DNA of 64,000 bases from Bacteroidota bacterium. GTDB taxonomy: Bacteria > Bacteroidota > Rhodothermia > Rhodothermales > UBA10348. The position numbers were made by a program, and so were the translations under genes. The number at the start of each line of letters is the position of its first letter. Positions within the stretch are counted from its first letter, which is position 1. Below the pieces are notes generated by a model, which was not told the origin of the DNA, made no database searches, and saw nothing but the letters and a program-made list of their open reading frames with translations. This document shows, piece by piece, positions 26,738 through 36,556 of this stretch. The stretch is taken from assembly GCA_022567305.1 (NCBI GenBank), contig JADFHF010000001.1:1-64000 (forward strand), given 5' to 3'.

Positions 26738-27745
26738 ATGAGCCCGACGGCATCGATCTTCAGTCTCGAGGACCCCGGGATACGCGAGCGATGGGAATCA
26801 CTCCATAAAGACAGTGTTATTCGTACGCCTTTCGCCACGCTTGGCTACGTCGAAGATCTTTCAAATGTGCTCCATCTTCCAGTGAAAGCTGCGATTGTCA
26901 CTGCGAAAGAGGATGTAGCAGGCCTCCTTTTTCTCGAGGAAAGAAAGTCTGGCATGAAGTACAATAGCCCTCAGGGATTTACACCGTTTAGTGGCCTGGC
27001 GGCTAAAAATATTCCGACAGGCGCTGAGATTCACTCGCGGGACACGTGGTACGAGAGCCTCATCCAATTGCTTCACGGGCAACTCAGCAAAACCGACCTC
27101 GTTTTGCCGCCCAACATTCAAGACGTGAGGAGCTTTCAATGGGCTTCGTGGCAGGTTTCACCCCTCTACACGTTTAAATTGGACGTTTCGGATCCCGATC
27201 GGTTTTTATCTGGCTGGTCTGAAGGAGCTCACCGACTGTACGCTAAAATGAAGGATCAATACGAACTAACCTGTTCGTCCGACCATGAACACCACATCGT
27301 CCAGATGTGCCTGGAGGCTTACGAGAGAAGCAACCGAACTCCGCCTCTTACATCTGACCAACTTGAGGGACTGGTGTTGAGGCAAATCCGACGCGGCCAG
27401 GGAGTTTGCTACACCGTTCATCAAACAAATGGCACCGCACCAGGCACCAAGCCAGGCGCCGCACCGAGCGCCGGGGTTGTCGTTCTCGGGGAGGCTCCGG
27501 ATGCGTACTACTGGGTTGCGGGGAGCATCCCGGGACCGGCAATGACCATATTGCTTGGGAAACTCTCCTACGAGCTTTCGAAAAGGGGCTACAAAACGTT
27601 CGACCTGGTCGGCGCCAATACGCCTTCCATCGCAGAATTTAAACGGCGATTTAACCCTGTGCTGACGACGTATTTCCACGTACGGCACGTACGTAACCGT
27701 CTATTACGTATCTTTTTCTCTCTCAAAGAAGCCAATCGTTTGTAG
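26738..27745 (+). CDS. GNAT-fold acyltransferase-like protein
   Basis: A 335-residue cytoplasmic protein with the double GNAT layout of FemAB/BioF2-like acyltransferases. The C-terminal half contains the usual acceptor region YYWVAGSIPG ... LSYELSKRGYKTFDLVGAN, then SIAEFKRRFNP followed by YFHVRHV. A short Pro/Ala/Gly-rich linker (GTAPGTKPGAAPSAG) is inserted before the last strands. It begins 7 bases after hslU, but its downstream neighbours (membrane protein, flippase) suggest a role in polysaccharide or envelope building. The exact acceptor cannot be deduced. Confidence 0.65.
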   Translation: MSPTASIFSLEDPGIRERWESLHKDSVIRTPFATLGYVEDLSNVLHLPVKAAIVTAKEDVAGLLFLEERKSGMKYNSPQGFTPFSGLAAKNIPTGAEIHSRDTWYESLIQLLHGQLSKTDLVLPPNIQDVRSFQWASWQVSPLYTFKLDVSDPDRFLSGWSEGAHRLYAKMKDQYELTCSSDHEHHIVQMCLEAYERSNRTPPLTSDQLEGLVLRQIRRGQGVCYTVHQTNGTAPGTKPGAAPSAGVVVLGEAPDAYYWVAGSIPGPAMTILLGKLSYELSKRGYKTFDLVGANTPSIAEFKRRFNPVLTTYFHVRHVRNRLLRIFFSLKEANRL

Positions 27746-27922
27746 GTCGTATTCGATCTGGTACGTCCTGCTCCGACGGGAGAGCGAGAGACCATAGAGC
27801 AACCGTCCCATCATTCGTATCGTCATACACTCGTTCTTACGCTCCTGATCACGTCCAGTCTGTACTTCCTCAGATTTGGTTATGATTTTGGAGTCAGTGA
27901 TCAGGGCGAATTTCTGCCGTAC

Positions 27923-29401
27923 TTGCTCAGTCGGTTGAACCCGGACCTGCTTTCCTCCGATTGGTTCGTCAGCCTTCAGAATTCTGGATTTAATATTCGG
28001 ACGGGCATCGTAACGCTGCTTCATCCCTTTGCGATGTTTCTGCCGATCTGGTTGACGGTACTGGTGTTCTACGTGCTGGCTTCTCTTTTCTGTATGTCCG
28101 CCGTGTTTAGACTCTCCTGGATGGCAACGCGCAGCCCGCTTCTCTCAATGCTTTCTACTATCGGCGTGCTGATTTTTACCCCACACTGGAATCTGGGGGG
28201 TAACGAAATCATGAGCAGCATGCTTCTCCCAAGCACAATGGCGTGGGGGTTAGCGTTGTGGGGATGGGTCTACCTCTATCAAGAAAGGGACATGATGGCC
28301 GGCGTACTTATCGGAGTAGCCGCATTCGTCCAGCCGCTTGTTTCACTGCAAATAGCCCTGATGGCGTTCCTGACCTTGGGCCTCCTCATGACAGTTACAG
28401 ACCCGAGAGAGACCATTCGGCGTGTCGTTCGATTCGCTTTCGCTTTCGCACTCTTTGCATTGCCCGTTCTCGTTCCCCTCATCCTGAATCAACTCCGGAG
28501 CCCAGGATCCAGCGAAGCGCTTTACATCATAGCAGCTTTTCGAAATCCGCATCATTATTTACCCGACGCTTTTCCTGTTGTGGCATATATAAAATTCGGA
28601 ACGCTGGCGGTCTTCGGAGGGGTGATATTTTCACTGTCTAAGTCCCAATTTTCGTCACGATTTTGGACGCATGCTGTGACCACGTTACTCGGAATAACCG
28701 TCGCTCTTTTGGTTGCCGTACTTGGTACAGTCATCTTGGAACACGCCCTGATCACGAAACTGCAACTCTTCAAACTGACCGTGCTTGCCAAAGTGATTCT
28801 CGTTCCAGGCCTGGTTGTCGGTGTGTTTAGATTCGTTCCTGGTAGCCTAAAATTCTGGCTAGAAGAACTTTTGCGTAAGCGATTAACGATCATTCCTTTT
28901 GCATCTGTTCCTCTTCTCTTAGCAATTCTTGCCAGTTCGTGGTCACCCGTAGCCACGAGAACGCGACCGAGCCTCGCCCGAAATTCGTCGTCGGAAGGTG
29001 TGATGCTGGCATGGATCAAAATGAACACCGGCAAAGGCACCGTTTTCGCGATTCCCCCGACTCTTTCTGGATTCCGCTACCGAGCGGAACGGGCGATATT
29101 CGTAGATTTTAAAGCGTTTCCCTTCCATGACGACGAAATGATAGAGTGGTATCGGAGACTTCTATCGGAAGCCCCGATTCAACGTCTTGCCAGAGGTGGA
29201 ACCATCGCAATGCAGTCCCTCGATGATGCATACAATGACATGTCACCCACGACGGTCGAGCGGCTAGTTCATACGGAGGGGATCCACTTTATTCTGCGAC
29301 GAAGCGCCTTGAATAGCGAATCGATGATTCCAGGCGTACAACTTGCCCACCAACAGGGAACATGGTGGCTCTACCAATACCATACTCCATTGAATGAGTA
29401 A
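27923..29401 (+). CDS. Multi-pass membrane protein, envelope cluster
   Basis: A 492-residue integral membrane protein with about ten hydrophobic helices, a large soluble region near the C-terminus and no catalytic motif that I recognise. It resembles glycosyltransferase-like or DUF membrane proteins of polysaccharide loci. The first standard start is TTG at 27923, but the same frame is open and protein-like back to 27746 (RHTLVLTLLITSSLYFLRFG then YDFGVSDQGEFLPY). That stretch adds a further membrane helix but holds no ATG, GTG or TTG. The true N-terminus is therefore uncertain. Its last codons overlap the flippase start. Confidence 0.7.
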   Translation: MLSRLNPDLLSSDWFVSLQNSGFNIRTGIVTLLHPFAMFLPIWLTVLVFYVLASLFCMSAVFRLSWMATRSPLLSMLSTIGVLIFTPHWNLGGNEIMSSMLLPSTMAWGLALWGWVYLYQERDMMAGVLIGVAAFVQPLVSLQIALMAFLTLGLLMTVTDPRETIRRVVRFAFAFALFALPVLVPLILNQLRSPGSSEALYIIAAFRNPHHYLPDAFPVVAYIKFGTLAVFGGVIFSLSKSQFSSRFWTHAVTTLLGITVALLVAVLGTVILEHALITKLQLFKLTVLAKVILVPGLVVGVFRFVPGSLKFWLEELLRKRLTIIPFASVPLLLAILASSWSPVATRTRPSLARNSSSEGVMLAWIKMNTGKGTVFAIPPTLSGFRYRAERAIFVDFKAFPFHDDEMIEWYRRLLSEAPIQRLARGGTIAMQSLDDAYNDMSPTTVERLVHTEGIHFILRRSALNSESMIPGVQLAHQQGTWWLYQYHTPLNE

Positions 29402-30893
29402 GTCGACTCGTCTCAGATCGCTTCTCGATATCTATCGGAGCAACTCCGGGATGAGAGGCCCGATACTCAAACTGCTATCGGCAACCGGTTACGCATCCGT
29501 CGCCGGATATGGAGGAATGCTGATCCTCGTTAGGCTCTATCCGGAGACCTCGTTCGGGTTGTATGATTTTGTCATCTCGATCGTAGGTATCCTCACCCCG
29601 TTTGTTTCGTTACGGTACGAAGACACGTTGATGTTGGCCGACAATGACCGGGACAGCGCTCATAGCTTTCTTTTGGCGCTCGGATTGACACTTGGACTGT
29701 CACTCGGCCTTTACCTTCTTCTACCGTTTGGCGATGTCTTCGCAGCTTTTTTCGGAGACGAGTCCATAGCGACATGGTTGTGGATCATTCCTCCGATTCT
29801 GATCGTGATCCGGTACGCTCGCATTTCCGAGTTGTGGTTGAGTCGTAGCGAACAATTCGGACGCGTCTCACGGGGACAGATGACCTACACCACGACGATG
29901 ACAGGGATCAAAATTGGTGGAGGATTCATTTCCACGTCCCCCGCGGGATTGTTATTCGGATTTCTGATCGGGTGGGTTTCGGCTATCCTGGTCAATCTAA
30001 GGCGCGTTATTGAAGGTGTTTCGCGAGCTCTCGCCGAGGGAGTCTCACTGAAAAAATTGAAATACCTGGCCATTCGATACCGGCGTTTTCCCTTCTTTAC
30101 GATGCCGGCTTCTTTTGTGTCGATGCTCAGTCTGCGGCTTCCCTTCTTGGTTCTTGCCTATTTTTTCAGCCTGGAGACCGTCGGATATTTTGGACGGGCA
30201 TTCAATGTCCTCTTCGTCCCGCTGAGCTTGATCGGCGCTGCGGTGGGACAGGTTTTCTTTGTCCGCGCAGTTGAAGCACATCGAGATGGCACACTGGCAG
30301 ACATAACCGAGATCATTCACAAGCGCCTTGTTTTCCTTGCGTGGTTTCCAGTAACCGTGATTATGGTCGCGGGTCCTGAGATATTCCACTTTCTCCTCGG
30401 AGAAACGTGGCAGCTATCCGGTGTCATGGCTCGGTATATGGCGCCATGGATTCTCTTTTCGGCGGTGGCCTCACCCCTCTCGCGTCTTTTCGATGTGCTC
30501 GAACGCCAGCGTGTGGAGTTCGCGACCAACTTTGCCATGTTTGTCGTTGTTGCATCCGGCTTGATCTACGGTGGTTCGACAGGTGACGTCATGTTGACAC
30601 TGCAGCTTCTCACGATCGGTGGTTCAGTGGTACGTGGTTGGCAGATCGTGATTCTGATGAGAATGGCCCGGGTTGAGATTCGGAGTGTTATCAGGCCATA
30701 TATCCGATATGCTCTTCTAAGTCTCCCATGGTTGGCGCTGACGGGAGCAGCGGTTACGTGGACGAGTCCGGCTATCGTAACCCTCGTAGGAGTCGTAGGA
30801 GGCATCTCCTTCTTGGTATCCGTCGTGTTCTCGGAAGGGTTGCTCGTTTCCAGAGACAGTCTTCCCGAACAACATCCTGAATCCAACGAATGA
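29394..30893 (+). CDS. Polysaccharide/lipid flippase (Wzx-like, MOP superfamily)
   Basis: A 499-residue protein with about twelve to fourteen hydrophobic helices in the oligosaccharidyl-lipid flippase arrangement, including the N-terminal GYASVAGYGGMLILVRLYP pattern and FGLYDFVISIVGI typical of Polysacc_synt families. Likely role: moving lipid-linked glycan across the inner membrane. The start ATG overlaps the previous gene by 8 bases and its stop overlaps the next by 4 bases, indicating a tightly coupled operon. Confidence 0.8.
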   Translation: MSKSTRLRSLLDIYRSNSGMRGPILKLLSATGYASVAGYGGMLILVRLYPETSFGLYDFVISIVGILTPFVSLRYEDTLMLADNDRDSAHSFLLALGLTLGLSLGLYLLLPFGDVFAAFFGDESIATWLWIIPPILIVIRYARISELWLSRSEQFGRVSRGQMTYTTTMTGIKIGGGFISTSPAGLLFGFLIGWVSAILVNLRRVIEGVSRALAEGVSLKKLKYLAIRYRRFPFFTMPASFVSMLSLRLPFLVLAYFFSLETVGYFGRAFNVLFVPLSLIGAAVGQVFFVRAVEAHRDGTLADITEIIHKRLVFLAWFPVTVIMVAGPEIFHFLLGETWQLSGVMARYMAPWILFSAVASPLSRLFDVLERQRVEFATNFAMFVVVASGLIYGGSTGDVMLTLQLLTIGGSVVRGWQIVILMRMARVEIRSVIRPYIRYALLSLPWLALTGAAVTWTSPAIVTLVGVVGGISFLVSVVFSEGLLVSRDSLPEQHPESNE

Positions 30894-31762
30894 AAGCGCC
30901 CGTAAAACTCGTCGCCCTTGTCCTGGTCCCTTTTTTAGTTGGAGCGTGTCAAGAGTCCCGCAACCAACAGTCGGTGTCGGCGATGACGTTTAACATTCGC
31001 TATGCCAATCCCTCGGACGAAATTCATGTCTGGGAAAACCGAAAGGACTGGGTCGCGGAGATCATCCGCGAATCGGAAGCTGATGTGGTTGGACTGCAGG
31101 AGGCTCTAAGGCACCAGATCGATACGCTGTCGACCAGGCTTCCAGAATATGAGTGGGTCGGACAGGGAAGATCCGATGGGCAGAATGGTGGCGAGTTCTC
31201 GCCCATTTTCTTTAGAACGGATCGGCTCCAGCTCCTCGAGACAGAGACATTCTGGCTATCTCCCTGGCCTGACTCGGTAGGTTCGGTTGGGTGGGACGCG
31301 GCTTTGCCTCGCATCGTAACATGGGCTTCGTTTGAGTTGAAAGCCACGGGGGGCACCTTCTTGTTCTTCAATACCCATTTTGATCATCGGGGAGAAGGCG
31401 CAAGAGAAGAGAGTGCCCATTTACTCCGGAGGAAGATCATGGAGATTGCCGGTAGCCGTCCGTTCATCGTCACGGGTGACTTCAATACATTGGATTCTCA
31501 GCCACCCTATTCCGCACTCACTTCAAAAACTCCCTTCGCGCCTATCCTGCTCGATACCCGGTCAGCCGCCGTCCAATCGGATATGACTACTTTCCGAGGA
31601 TTTGAGGTGGGGTTAACAGAGTCTCGGACCATCGACTACATTTTCCATTCCGAATACTTTCTGGCGACATCGCATGAGGTGCTCGACGAGTCGCGAAAAG
31701 GCTCCTATCCATCAGACCATCTTCCGGTGCTTGTGGTGCTGGACCGGCCGAATAGGCCATAA
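30890..31762 (+). CDS. Endonuclease/exonuclease/phosphatase-family lipoprotein
   Basis: A 290-residue EEP-fold hydrolase with an N-terminal lipoprotein signal (VLVPFLVGAC). Active-site motifs appear in order: MTFNIRY, VVGLQEALR, FNTHFDHRG, IVTGDFNT, TIDYIF and SDHLPVLVVL. In secreted members of this family the substrate is often a phosphodiester or phospholipid rather than DNA. The 4-base overlap with the flippase gene places it in the same operon. The tRNA-Gly gene on the opposite strand starts three bases after its stop. Confidence 0.85.
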   Translation: MKAPVKLVALVLVPFLVGACQESRNQQSVSAMTFNIRYANPSDEIHVWENRKDWVAEIIRESEADVVGLQEALRHQIDTLSTRLPEYEWVGQGRSDGQNGGEFSPIFFRTDRLQLLETETFWLSPWPDSVGSVGWDAALPRIVTWASFELKATGGTFLFFNTHFDHRGEGAREESAHLLRRKIMEIAGSRPFIVTGDFNTLDSQPPYSALTSKTPFAPILLDTRSAAVQSDMTTFRGFEVGLTESRTIDYIFHSEYFLATSHEVLDESRKGSYPSDHLPVLVVLDRPNRP

Positions 31763-31765
31763 CTG

Positions 31766-31837
31766 AGCGGGTGATGAGATTCGAACTCACGACCCTCACG
31801 TTGGCAACGTGATGCTCTACCACTGAGCTACACCCGC
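31766..31837 (-). tRNA. tRNA-Gly (GCC)
   Basis: A 72-nt cloverleaf on the minus strand. The 7-bp acceptor stem is GCGGGTG with CACCCGC, the D-arm is TAGCTCAGTGGTAGAGC, and the anticodon loop TGCCAAC gives anticodon GCC. The T-arm is GTGAGTTCGAATCTCAT. The discriminator base is T, and the 3' CCA is not encoded. Confidence 0.95.
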
Positions 31838-31921
31838 TTTTGAAAGCGCGCCCATTATATAAATATTCACTCGTCCAGTCAACCGGAGTTCCGTCCTTTA
31901 CACGAAGCTCAAGAAACGTTT

Positions 31922-32980
31922 TCAGGAATCTCGGTTACCGATGTACCCTTTCGAGACGAGTAACTCGGCGTTGAGGATGGCTCCACCGGCGGCTCCACGT
32001 ATCGTGTTGTGAACGAGAGATACAAATCGATAGTCAAGTACTCCACAGGCTTTGAGTCGTCCCACCGAGACTGTCATTCCCCCTCCCAACAGGGAGTGGC
32101 GAGCAGGCTGGGGACATTCGGGGTCGTCAAAGAGGTGTAAGAATTGATCGGGAGAAGAAGGGAGATCGATTACATCCGACGGTGAATTGAAATTTCTAAA
32201 TACCCCCTCCACGTCCTCCAGACTGGCCTTCTCTCTGAACTGAACGGAAATACTGATCAGATGTCCATCGACGACCGGGACTCGATTGCACTGGGCACTG
32301 ATTGAAATTTCCGATCGCTGCACCTCGGAATCGACGACGGACCCGAGCAGTTTCAGTGGTTCCATTTCTAACTTTTCCTCCTCACCCCTGATAAACGGCA
32401 ACACGTTTCCCTGTATATCCAGAGATGAAACTCCGGGATAACCCGCCCCGGATAAGGCTTGCATCGTTGTGATCTGGAGGGCATCCACACCGAACGCATC
32501 ATCCAGGGGCTTTGCCGAACACACCACTCCTACGGTGGAACAGTTGGGATTCGTCACGATGAATCCGCCGTTGGGCCATGATTGCTTCTGAATGAGACAC
32601 AAATGATCAGGATTTACTTCCGGAATCAGCAGTGGTACGGTCGGGTCCGAACGGAAATTTTTTGCATTCGAGATCACAGGTAATCCTTGCGACGCAAACT
32701 GAGACTCCAGTTCCGTGGCGACGGAAGAATCCAATCCGGAAAAAACGAAGTCGCATTGGAGCGGATCGGCTGCACGTTTGACCGTCGTCTCTGAAACTGC
32801 TTTCGGAATCGGAGCGGTTCCCATCCAGGTTACCGCTTCCGGGTACAGCTTCCCGACTGAACGATCGGAAGCAATCAGTTCTGCCGTTTCGAACCACGGA
32901 TGTCCATCCAGCAGTTCAATGAATTTCTGTCCGACTACACCCGTTGCTCCCAATATGCCCATTCGGTATCGTTTACTCAT
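31922..32980 (-). CDS. asd: Aspartate-semialdehyde dehydrogenase
   Basis: A 352-residue NADP enzyme of the lysine/threonine/methionine and diaminopimelate pathway. The nucleotide-binding start is MGILGATGVVGQKF, the catalytic Cys lies in VTNPNCSTVGVV, and the later catalytic His/Arg region is HLISISVQFREK. It belongs to the archaeal/fungal-like branch by length and motif spacing. Start chosen at ATG 32980 (MSKRYRMG), since the longer frame to 33031 adds 17 residues before the Rossmann strand. It is transcribed divergently from folD. Confidence 0.92.
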   Translation of the reverse strand: MSKRYRMGILGATGVVGQKFIELLDGHPWFETAELIASDRSVGKLYPEAVTWMGTAPIPKAVSETTVKRAADPLQCDFVFSGLDSSVATELESQFASQGLPVISNAKNFRSDPTVPLLIPEVNPDHLCLIQKQSWPNGGFIVTNPNCSTVGVVCSAKPLDDAFGVDALQITTMQALSGAGYPGVSSLDIQGNVLPFIRGEEEKLEMEPLKLLGSVVDSEVQRSEISISAQCNRVPVVDGHLISISVQFREKASLEDVEGVFRNFNSPSDVIDLPSSPDQFLHLFDDPECPQPARHSLLGGGMTVSVGRLKACGVLDYRFVSLVHNTIRGAAGGAILNAELLVSKGYIGNRDS

Positions 32981-33312
32981 AACCCAATTCTCGTGCGTGG
33001 AATTGACGTCGCGCTTCGTGTCGATCATCATGGGTCAGGCGACGCCCGTCATCAAATCCAAAGCCACGAAGATACCACCCGCAGGCGTTCGGATTCATCC
33101 AAAGTTAATCACCATTAAAAATTTAGACGGTCTAGGGAATAGAAACGGTATATCGTTATACCACTGGTGTTTACATGATATAAATAATGTATATAATTAG
33201 TCGTCAGCGTCGGTATCTCCTTCCGCATTTGATCCGCGCTGTCATTAGTTTAAACGCCTTCTAGCAGACTCTCTTCTACTGCCACTTTTATCTCATCAAC
33301 TCTAACGAAAGC
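32981..33312. other. Divergent asd/folD intergenic region
   Basis: About 330 bases containing both promoters. It is strikingly A/T-rich around 33165-33200, towards folD, which is where a promoter would be expected. I see no RNA gene or clear operator. Confidence 0.4.
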
Positions 33313-34176
33313 GTGGCTGTAATCATCAACGGTAAGGCAATCGCTGCCGACATCAGGAATGACATTAAACAGGGCGTCGACGAGTTGATAAAAGCGGGAC
33401 GTCGCCCACCGTATCTGGCGGTGGTTCTGGTAGGCGATGACCCTGCTTCCGCATCATATGTCCAAGGAAAACAGAAGGCCGCCCATGAAGTGGGCATCCA
33501 AAGCGATACCCGTACGTATCCTGATTCAATTACTCAGGCGGACTTAGTGAACGTGGTGCACCGACTCAACGATGACTCAGAGGTTGACGGTATTCTCGTG
33601 CAGCTTCCTCTTCCCGATCATATAGAGTATCAACGCGTCATTGAGGCGATCAATCCCGACAAAGACGTTGACTGTTTTCATCCTGAAAACGTAGGAAAGT
33701 TGATGCTAGGCTTACCGGGATTCAAACCGGCCACGCCAGCCGGCATTGTTGAGCTGATCAAGAGATCCGGTATCGATATCGCAGGAAAAAGAGTGGTAAT
33801 CATCGGTCGGTCCAATATTGTCGGCAAACCCCTGGCCAGCCTCCTGATTCAAAAGGGAGTGGACGCTACCGTAACCGTGTGTCACAGTCGCACGCAGAAC
33901 TTGCCGGACATTACACGACGGGCAGACATCCTGGTCGCGGCCCTCGGACGAGCGGAATTCGTGACGGCGGATATGGTAAAAAAAGGCGCTGCTGTCATCG
34001 ACGTTGGGATAAACCGTGTTGACGATGCAACCAAAGAGCGTGGATACCGACTGGTTGGAGATGTAAAGTTCGACGAGGTGGCCGAGAAAGCATCCTTCAT
34101 CACGCCGGTCCCGGGTGGAGTGGGTCCGATGACGATCGCCCTCATGCTTCAAAACACACTGGTTGCAGCGCAGTAA
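33313..34176 (+). CDS. folD: Methylenetetrahydrofolate dehydrogenase / cyclohydrolase
   Basis: A 287-residue bifunctional enzyme making 10-formyl-THF, the formyl donor used by PurN and PurH. Signatures: catalytic Lys in SYVQGKQKAA, VDGILVQLPLP, KDVDCFHPENVG, the nucleotide-binding IIGRSNIVGKPLA and the C-terminal PVPGGVGPMTIALM. Starts with GTG at 33313. It is convergent with osmC, with about 28 bases between their stops. Confidence 0.95.
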   Translation: MAVIINGKAIAADIRNDIKQGVDELIKAGRRPPYLAVVLVGDDPASASYVQGKQKAAHEVGIQSDTRTYPDSITQADLVNVVHRLNDDSEVDGILVQLPLPDHIEYQRVIEAINPDKDVDCFHPENVGKLMLGLPGFKPATPAGIVELIKRSGIDIAGKRVVIIGRSNIVGKPLASLLIQKGVDATVTVCHSRTQNLPDITRRADILVAALGRAEFVTADMVKKGAAVIDVGINRVDDATKERGYRLVGDVKFDEVAEKASFITPVPGGVGPMTIALMLQNTLVAAQ

Positions 34177-34204
34177 CCGTGATTCGAGAGCGGCCCATTA
34201 AGCG

Positions 34205-34666
34205 TTACGCCGATCCTACGAGCGCACCTTCCAGGAGCTCACCATTGACCATGAAATCGTATCCGATCGTTGCGCTTTTTGCCAAGGTGGCGGCAACAGA
34301 GCAATATTTCCCGAGACTTAGTTCGATAGCTCGCCGAGCTTTTGACGGCTCTACATCGCCTTCGAAAATAAATCGTACGTGGATATCGCCATACACAGAC
34401 GGGGAAGTGCCATCGGGCTTCTCCCCTGTGATCTCCATGTCAAAGCGTTCAACCTGTTGCCTGCTCTTGGCCAGGATCGAGACAATATCAACCCCGCTGC
34501 AACTACCCAATGCCATCAGCAGAAGCTGCATGGGACCAACACCGCTTCCGACTCCATTCTCATAGGCCGTCGCGTCGTCCATGTCGACGGTGTGTCCATT
34601 CGCGTTCTGGCCACGAAAATGAAAATCCGTTTCCTGTTTGGTAACGCGAACTTTGATCGTAGCCAT
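34205..34666 (-). CDS. OsmC/Ohr-family protein
   Basis: A 153-residue member of the OsmC-like peroxidase fold, which reduces organic hydroperoxides using two cysteines. Both are present, in MALGSCSGVDIV and LSLGKYCSVAATL, with the usual SGVGPMQLLLMAL helix between strand and first Cys. Cytoplasmic. Its start abuts the surE stop, so it closes the long minus-strand run. The specific substrate could differ, as in many OsmC paralogues of unknown function. Confidence 0.85.
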   Translation of the reverse strand: MATIKVRVTKQETDFHFRGQNANGHTVDMDDATAYENGVGSGVGPMQLLLMALGSCSGVDIVSILAKSRQQVERFDMEITGEKPDGTSPSVYGDIHVRFIFEGDVEPSKARRAIELSLGKYCSVAATLAKSATIGYDFMVNGELLEGALVGSA

Positions 34667-35596
34667 TTATGATTTTACCAATTTCGTCTGGTGATCTTTT
34701 TCTTCGTGGGTGGCTTTATTGGGAACAGCTTTATCCAGAATGGCTTCACTCGGTAGATCTCCTTCCGACACAGCTTCGTCTGACTCGGGTTCGTCAGCCA
34801 CAGAATCGTCCCAGGTCCATTTTTCCAGGCCTTCGATCGCTCCATGAGCCGTCAGGTCATGTTGGATGGGTGTGACCGAGACGAAGCCGTTATCAATCGC
34901 CGCAAGGTCCGTATTCTCTCCCGAATCCATATTTACGAAGGTACCGGATAGCCAGTAATAAGGTTGATCAAATGGATCCATTCGTTCGCTGAAGGACTCT
35001 TCCCACTTGGATTTTGCCTGACGCGTGATGGAGATCCCGCGTATGGCCTCGTAGGACAAATCGGGGATATTTACATTGAGGAGAACTCCGTGAGGCAATC
35101 CACGTGCTAGAACCTGTTTGACGATCTTGCGGGCAATCCTGGCACTGCCTTCGAAATCCCCTCCCCTCCACCGGCAGAAAGAGAACGAGACTGCCGGAAT
35201 TCCCAGAATGGTTGCTTCCGTAGCCGCGGAGACTGTACCGGAATAAATGACATTCACAGCGGCGTTGGGGCCCTGATTGATGCCGCTTACGACCACTGCG
35301 GGAGTGCGCTGCAGCAATTTATCGATCGCAAGCTTAACGCAGTCAGCTGGCGTACCGCTCACGCTGAATGCCTTTACAGCGCCTGACGGAACCCGGAATG
35401 GCCAAGGTCTGGCTCGAACGGGATCGCGAATGGTGATCGAATGACCCACGGCGCTTTGTTCATGCGCCGGGGCAACAATTATGATCTCTCCCAGGCCGTC
35501 CAAACCGGCCGCCAGCGACAGAATTCCGGGTGCATCTATACCATCATCATTGCAGATCAGGATCAGGGGTGGGTCCGTCTTAGAACTATGAGTCAT
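34667..35596 (-). CDS. surE: 5'/3'-nucleotidase SurE with long acidic tail
   Basis: A 309-residue nucleotidase that dephosphorylates nucleoside monophosphates and survival-related substrates. Metal and phosphate motifs: [53 protein letters not shown]. The core ends near residue 258. The remaining 50 residues ([20 protein letters not shown] and onward) are a highly charged low-complexity tail absent from typical SurE of about 255 residues. It lies 15 bases downstream of panB. Confidence 0.9.
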   Translation of the reverse strand: MTHSSKTDPPLILICNDDGIDAPGILSLAAGLDGLGEIIIVAPAHEQSAVGHSITIRDPVRARPWPFRVPSGAVKAFSVSGTPADCVKLAIDKLLQRTPAVVVSGINQGPNAAVNVIYSGTVSAATEATILGIPAVSFSFCRWRGGDFEGSARIARKIVKQVLARGLPHGVLLNVNIPDLSYEAIRGISITRQAKSKWEESFSERMDPFDQPYYWLSGTFVNMDSGENTDLAAIDNGFVSVTPIQHDLTAHGAIEGLEKWTWDDSVADEPESDEAVSEGDLPSEAILDKAVPNKATHEEKDHQTKLVKS

Positions 35597-35611
35597 CCCG
35601 CCGCCCCTCCT

Positions 35612-36445
35612 CTAGTAACTTTCATCTTCGGTTGGAAATTTTCGATTTCGTACATCTTTAATGTATCTGGCGACCGATTCTTTAATCACCTCGTCGAGTC
35701 GTGCATACCGTCGCACGAATCGAGGATTGAAATCTGTTGTCAGGCCTAATAAGTCATGTGTTACAAGTACTTGACCGTCGCATTCCAGTCCTGCACCGAT
35801 TCCGATGGTCGGGATTTTGATAGAAGATGATACGTCGGCTGCGAGCTCAGCAGGAATCTTTTCAAGGACCAAGCTGAAACAACCCGCCTCTTCAAGGAGA
35901 GCTGCATCCGCCAATAACCTCTTCGCTTCCACTTCGTCTTTGGCTCTTACCTGATACGTACCAAATCGGTAAATGCTTTGTGGGGTCAGGCCCAGGTGAC
36001 CCATCACAGGAATTCCGGCATCCAAAATTCGTTTTACAGCGGATTTGATCACCTGACCTCCTTCCGCCTTAACACCATGCACGCCTGCTTCTTTCATGAA
36101 GCGAATGGCTGAGGCGAGGGCCTTCTTCGAGTTCCCCTGATACGACCCGAACGGAAGGTCCACAATAACCAGTGCCCGTTCGACCCCTCGGACCACACAC
36201 TGAGCATGGTAGATCATCTGATCCAGCGTGATGGGCAGTGTTGTCTCGTGGCCGGCCATGACGTTCGAAGCCGAATCTCCCACCAGGACGACATCGACTC
36301 CCGCGCTGTCCAACAATCTTGCAGACGTGTAATCGTATGCCGTCAACATAGCAATCGGAATTCCACGCTCCTTCATTTCGCTCAGGGTCAGCGTCGTTAC
36401 ACGCTTGGCGGCATCCGGTACGGCGGGGTTTACTTGTGTACTCAT
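35612..36445 (-). CDS. panB: 3-methyl-2-oxobutanoate hydroxymethyltransferase
   Basis: A 277-residue enzyme of pantothenate/CoA synthesis that transfers a hydroxymethyl group from methylene-THF to ketoisovalerate. The signatures are clear: [54 protein letters not shown] and the late IGIGAG. Its length is standard. The methylene-THF it uses links it to FolD nearby. Confidence 0.93.
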   Translation of the reverse strand: MSTQVNPAVPDAAKRVTTLTLSEMKERGIPIAMLTAYDYTSARLLDSAGVDVVLVGDSASNVMAGHETTLPITLDQMIYHAQCVVRGVERALVIVDLPFGSYQGNSKKALASAIRFMKEAGVHGVKAEGGQVIKSAVKRILDAGIPVMGHLGLTPQSIYRFGTYQVRAKDEVEAKRLLADAALLEEAGCFSLVLEKIPAELAADVSSSIKIPTIGIGAGLECDGQVLVTHDLLGLTTDFNPRFVRRYARLDEVIKESVARYIKDVRNRKFPTEDESY

Positions 36446-36556
36446 AGCTCAGCTGGTATGACTCTGGCGTGGAATATAGGGCGAAGATTGGCGTCAAAAG
36501 AAAAGCGGATACCCCTTCCGGAACACCCGCCTTTCAAATTTGGAGTTAGTGAGCGT

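Noticed and set aside
27670-27700. CACGTACG-rich repeat near the end of the GNAT-like gene
   Set aside because: It is in frame coding for the family motif FHVRHVRNR; no regulatory role is needed to explain it.
36440-36475. TAGCTCAGCTGGTA at the panB start, identical to a tRNA D-arm
   Set aside because: No acceptor, anticodon or T-arm can be built around it, and it overlaps the panB start codon. Probably chance.
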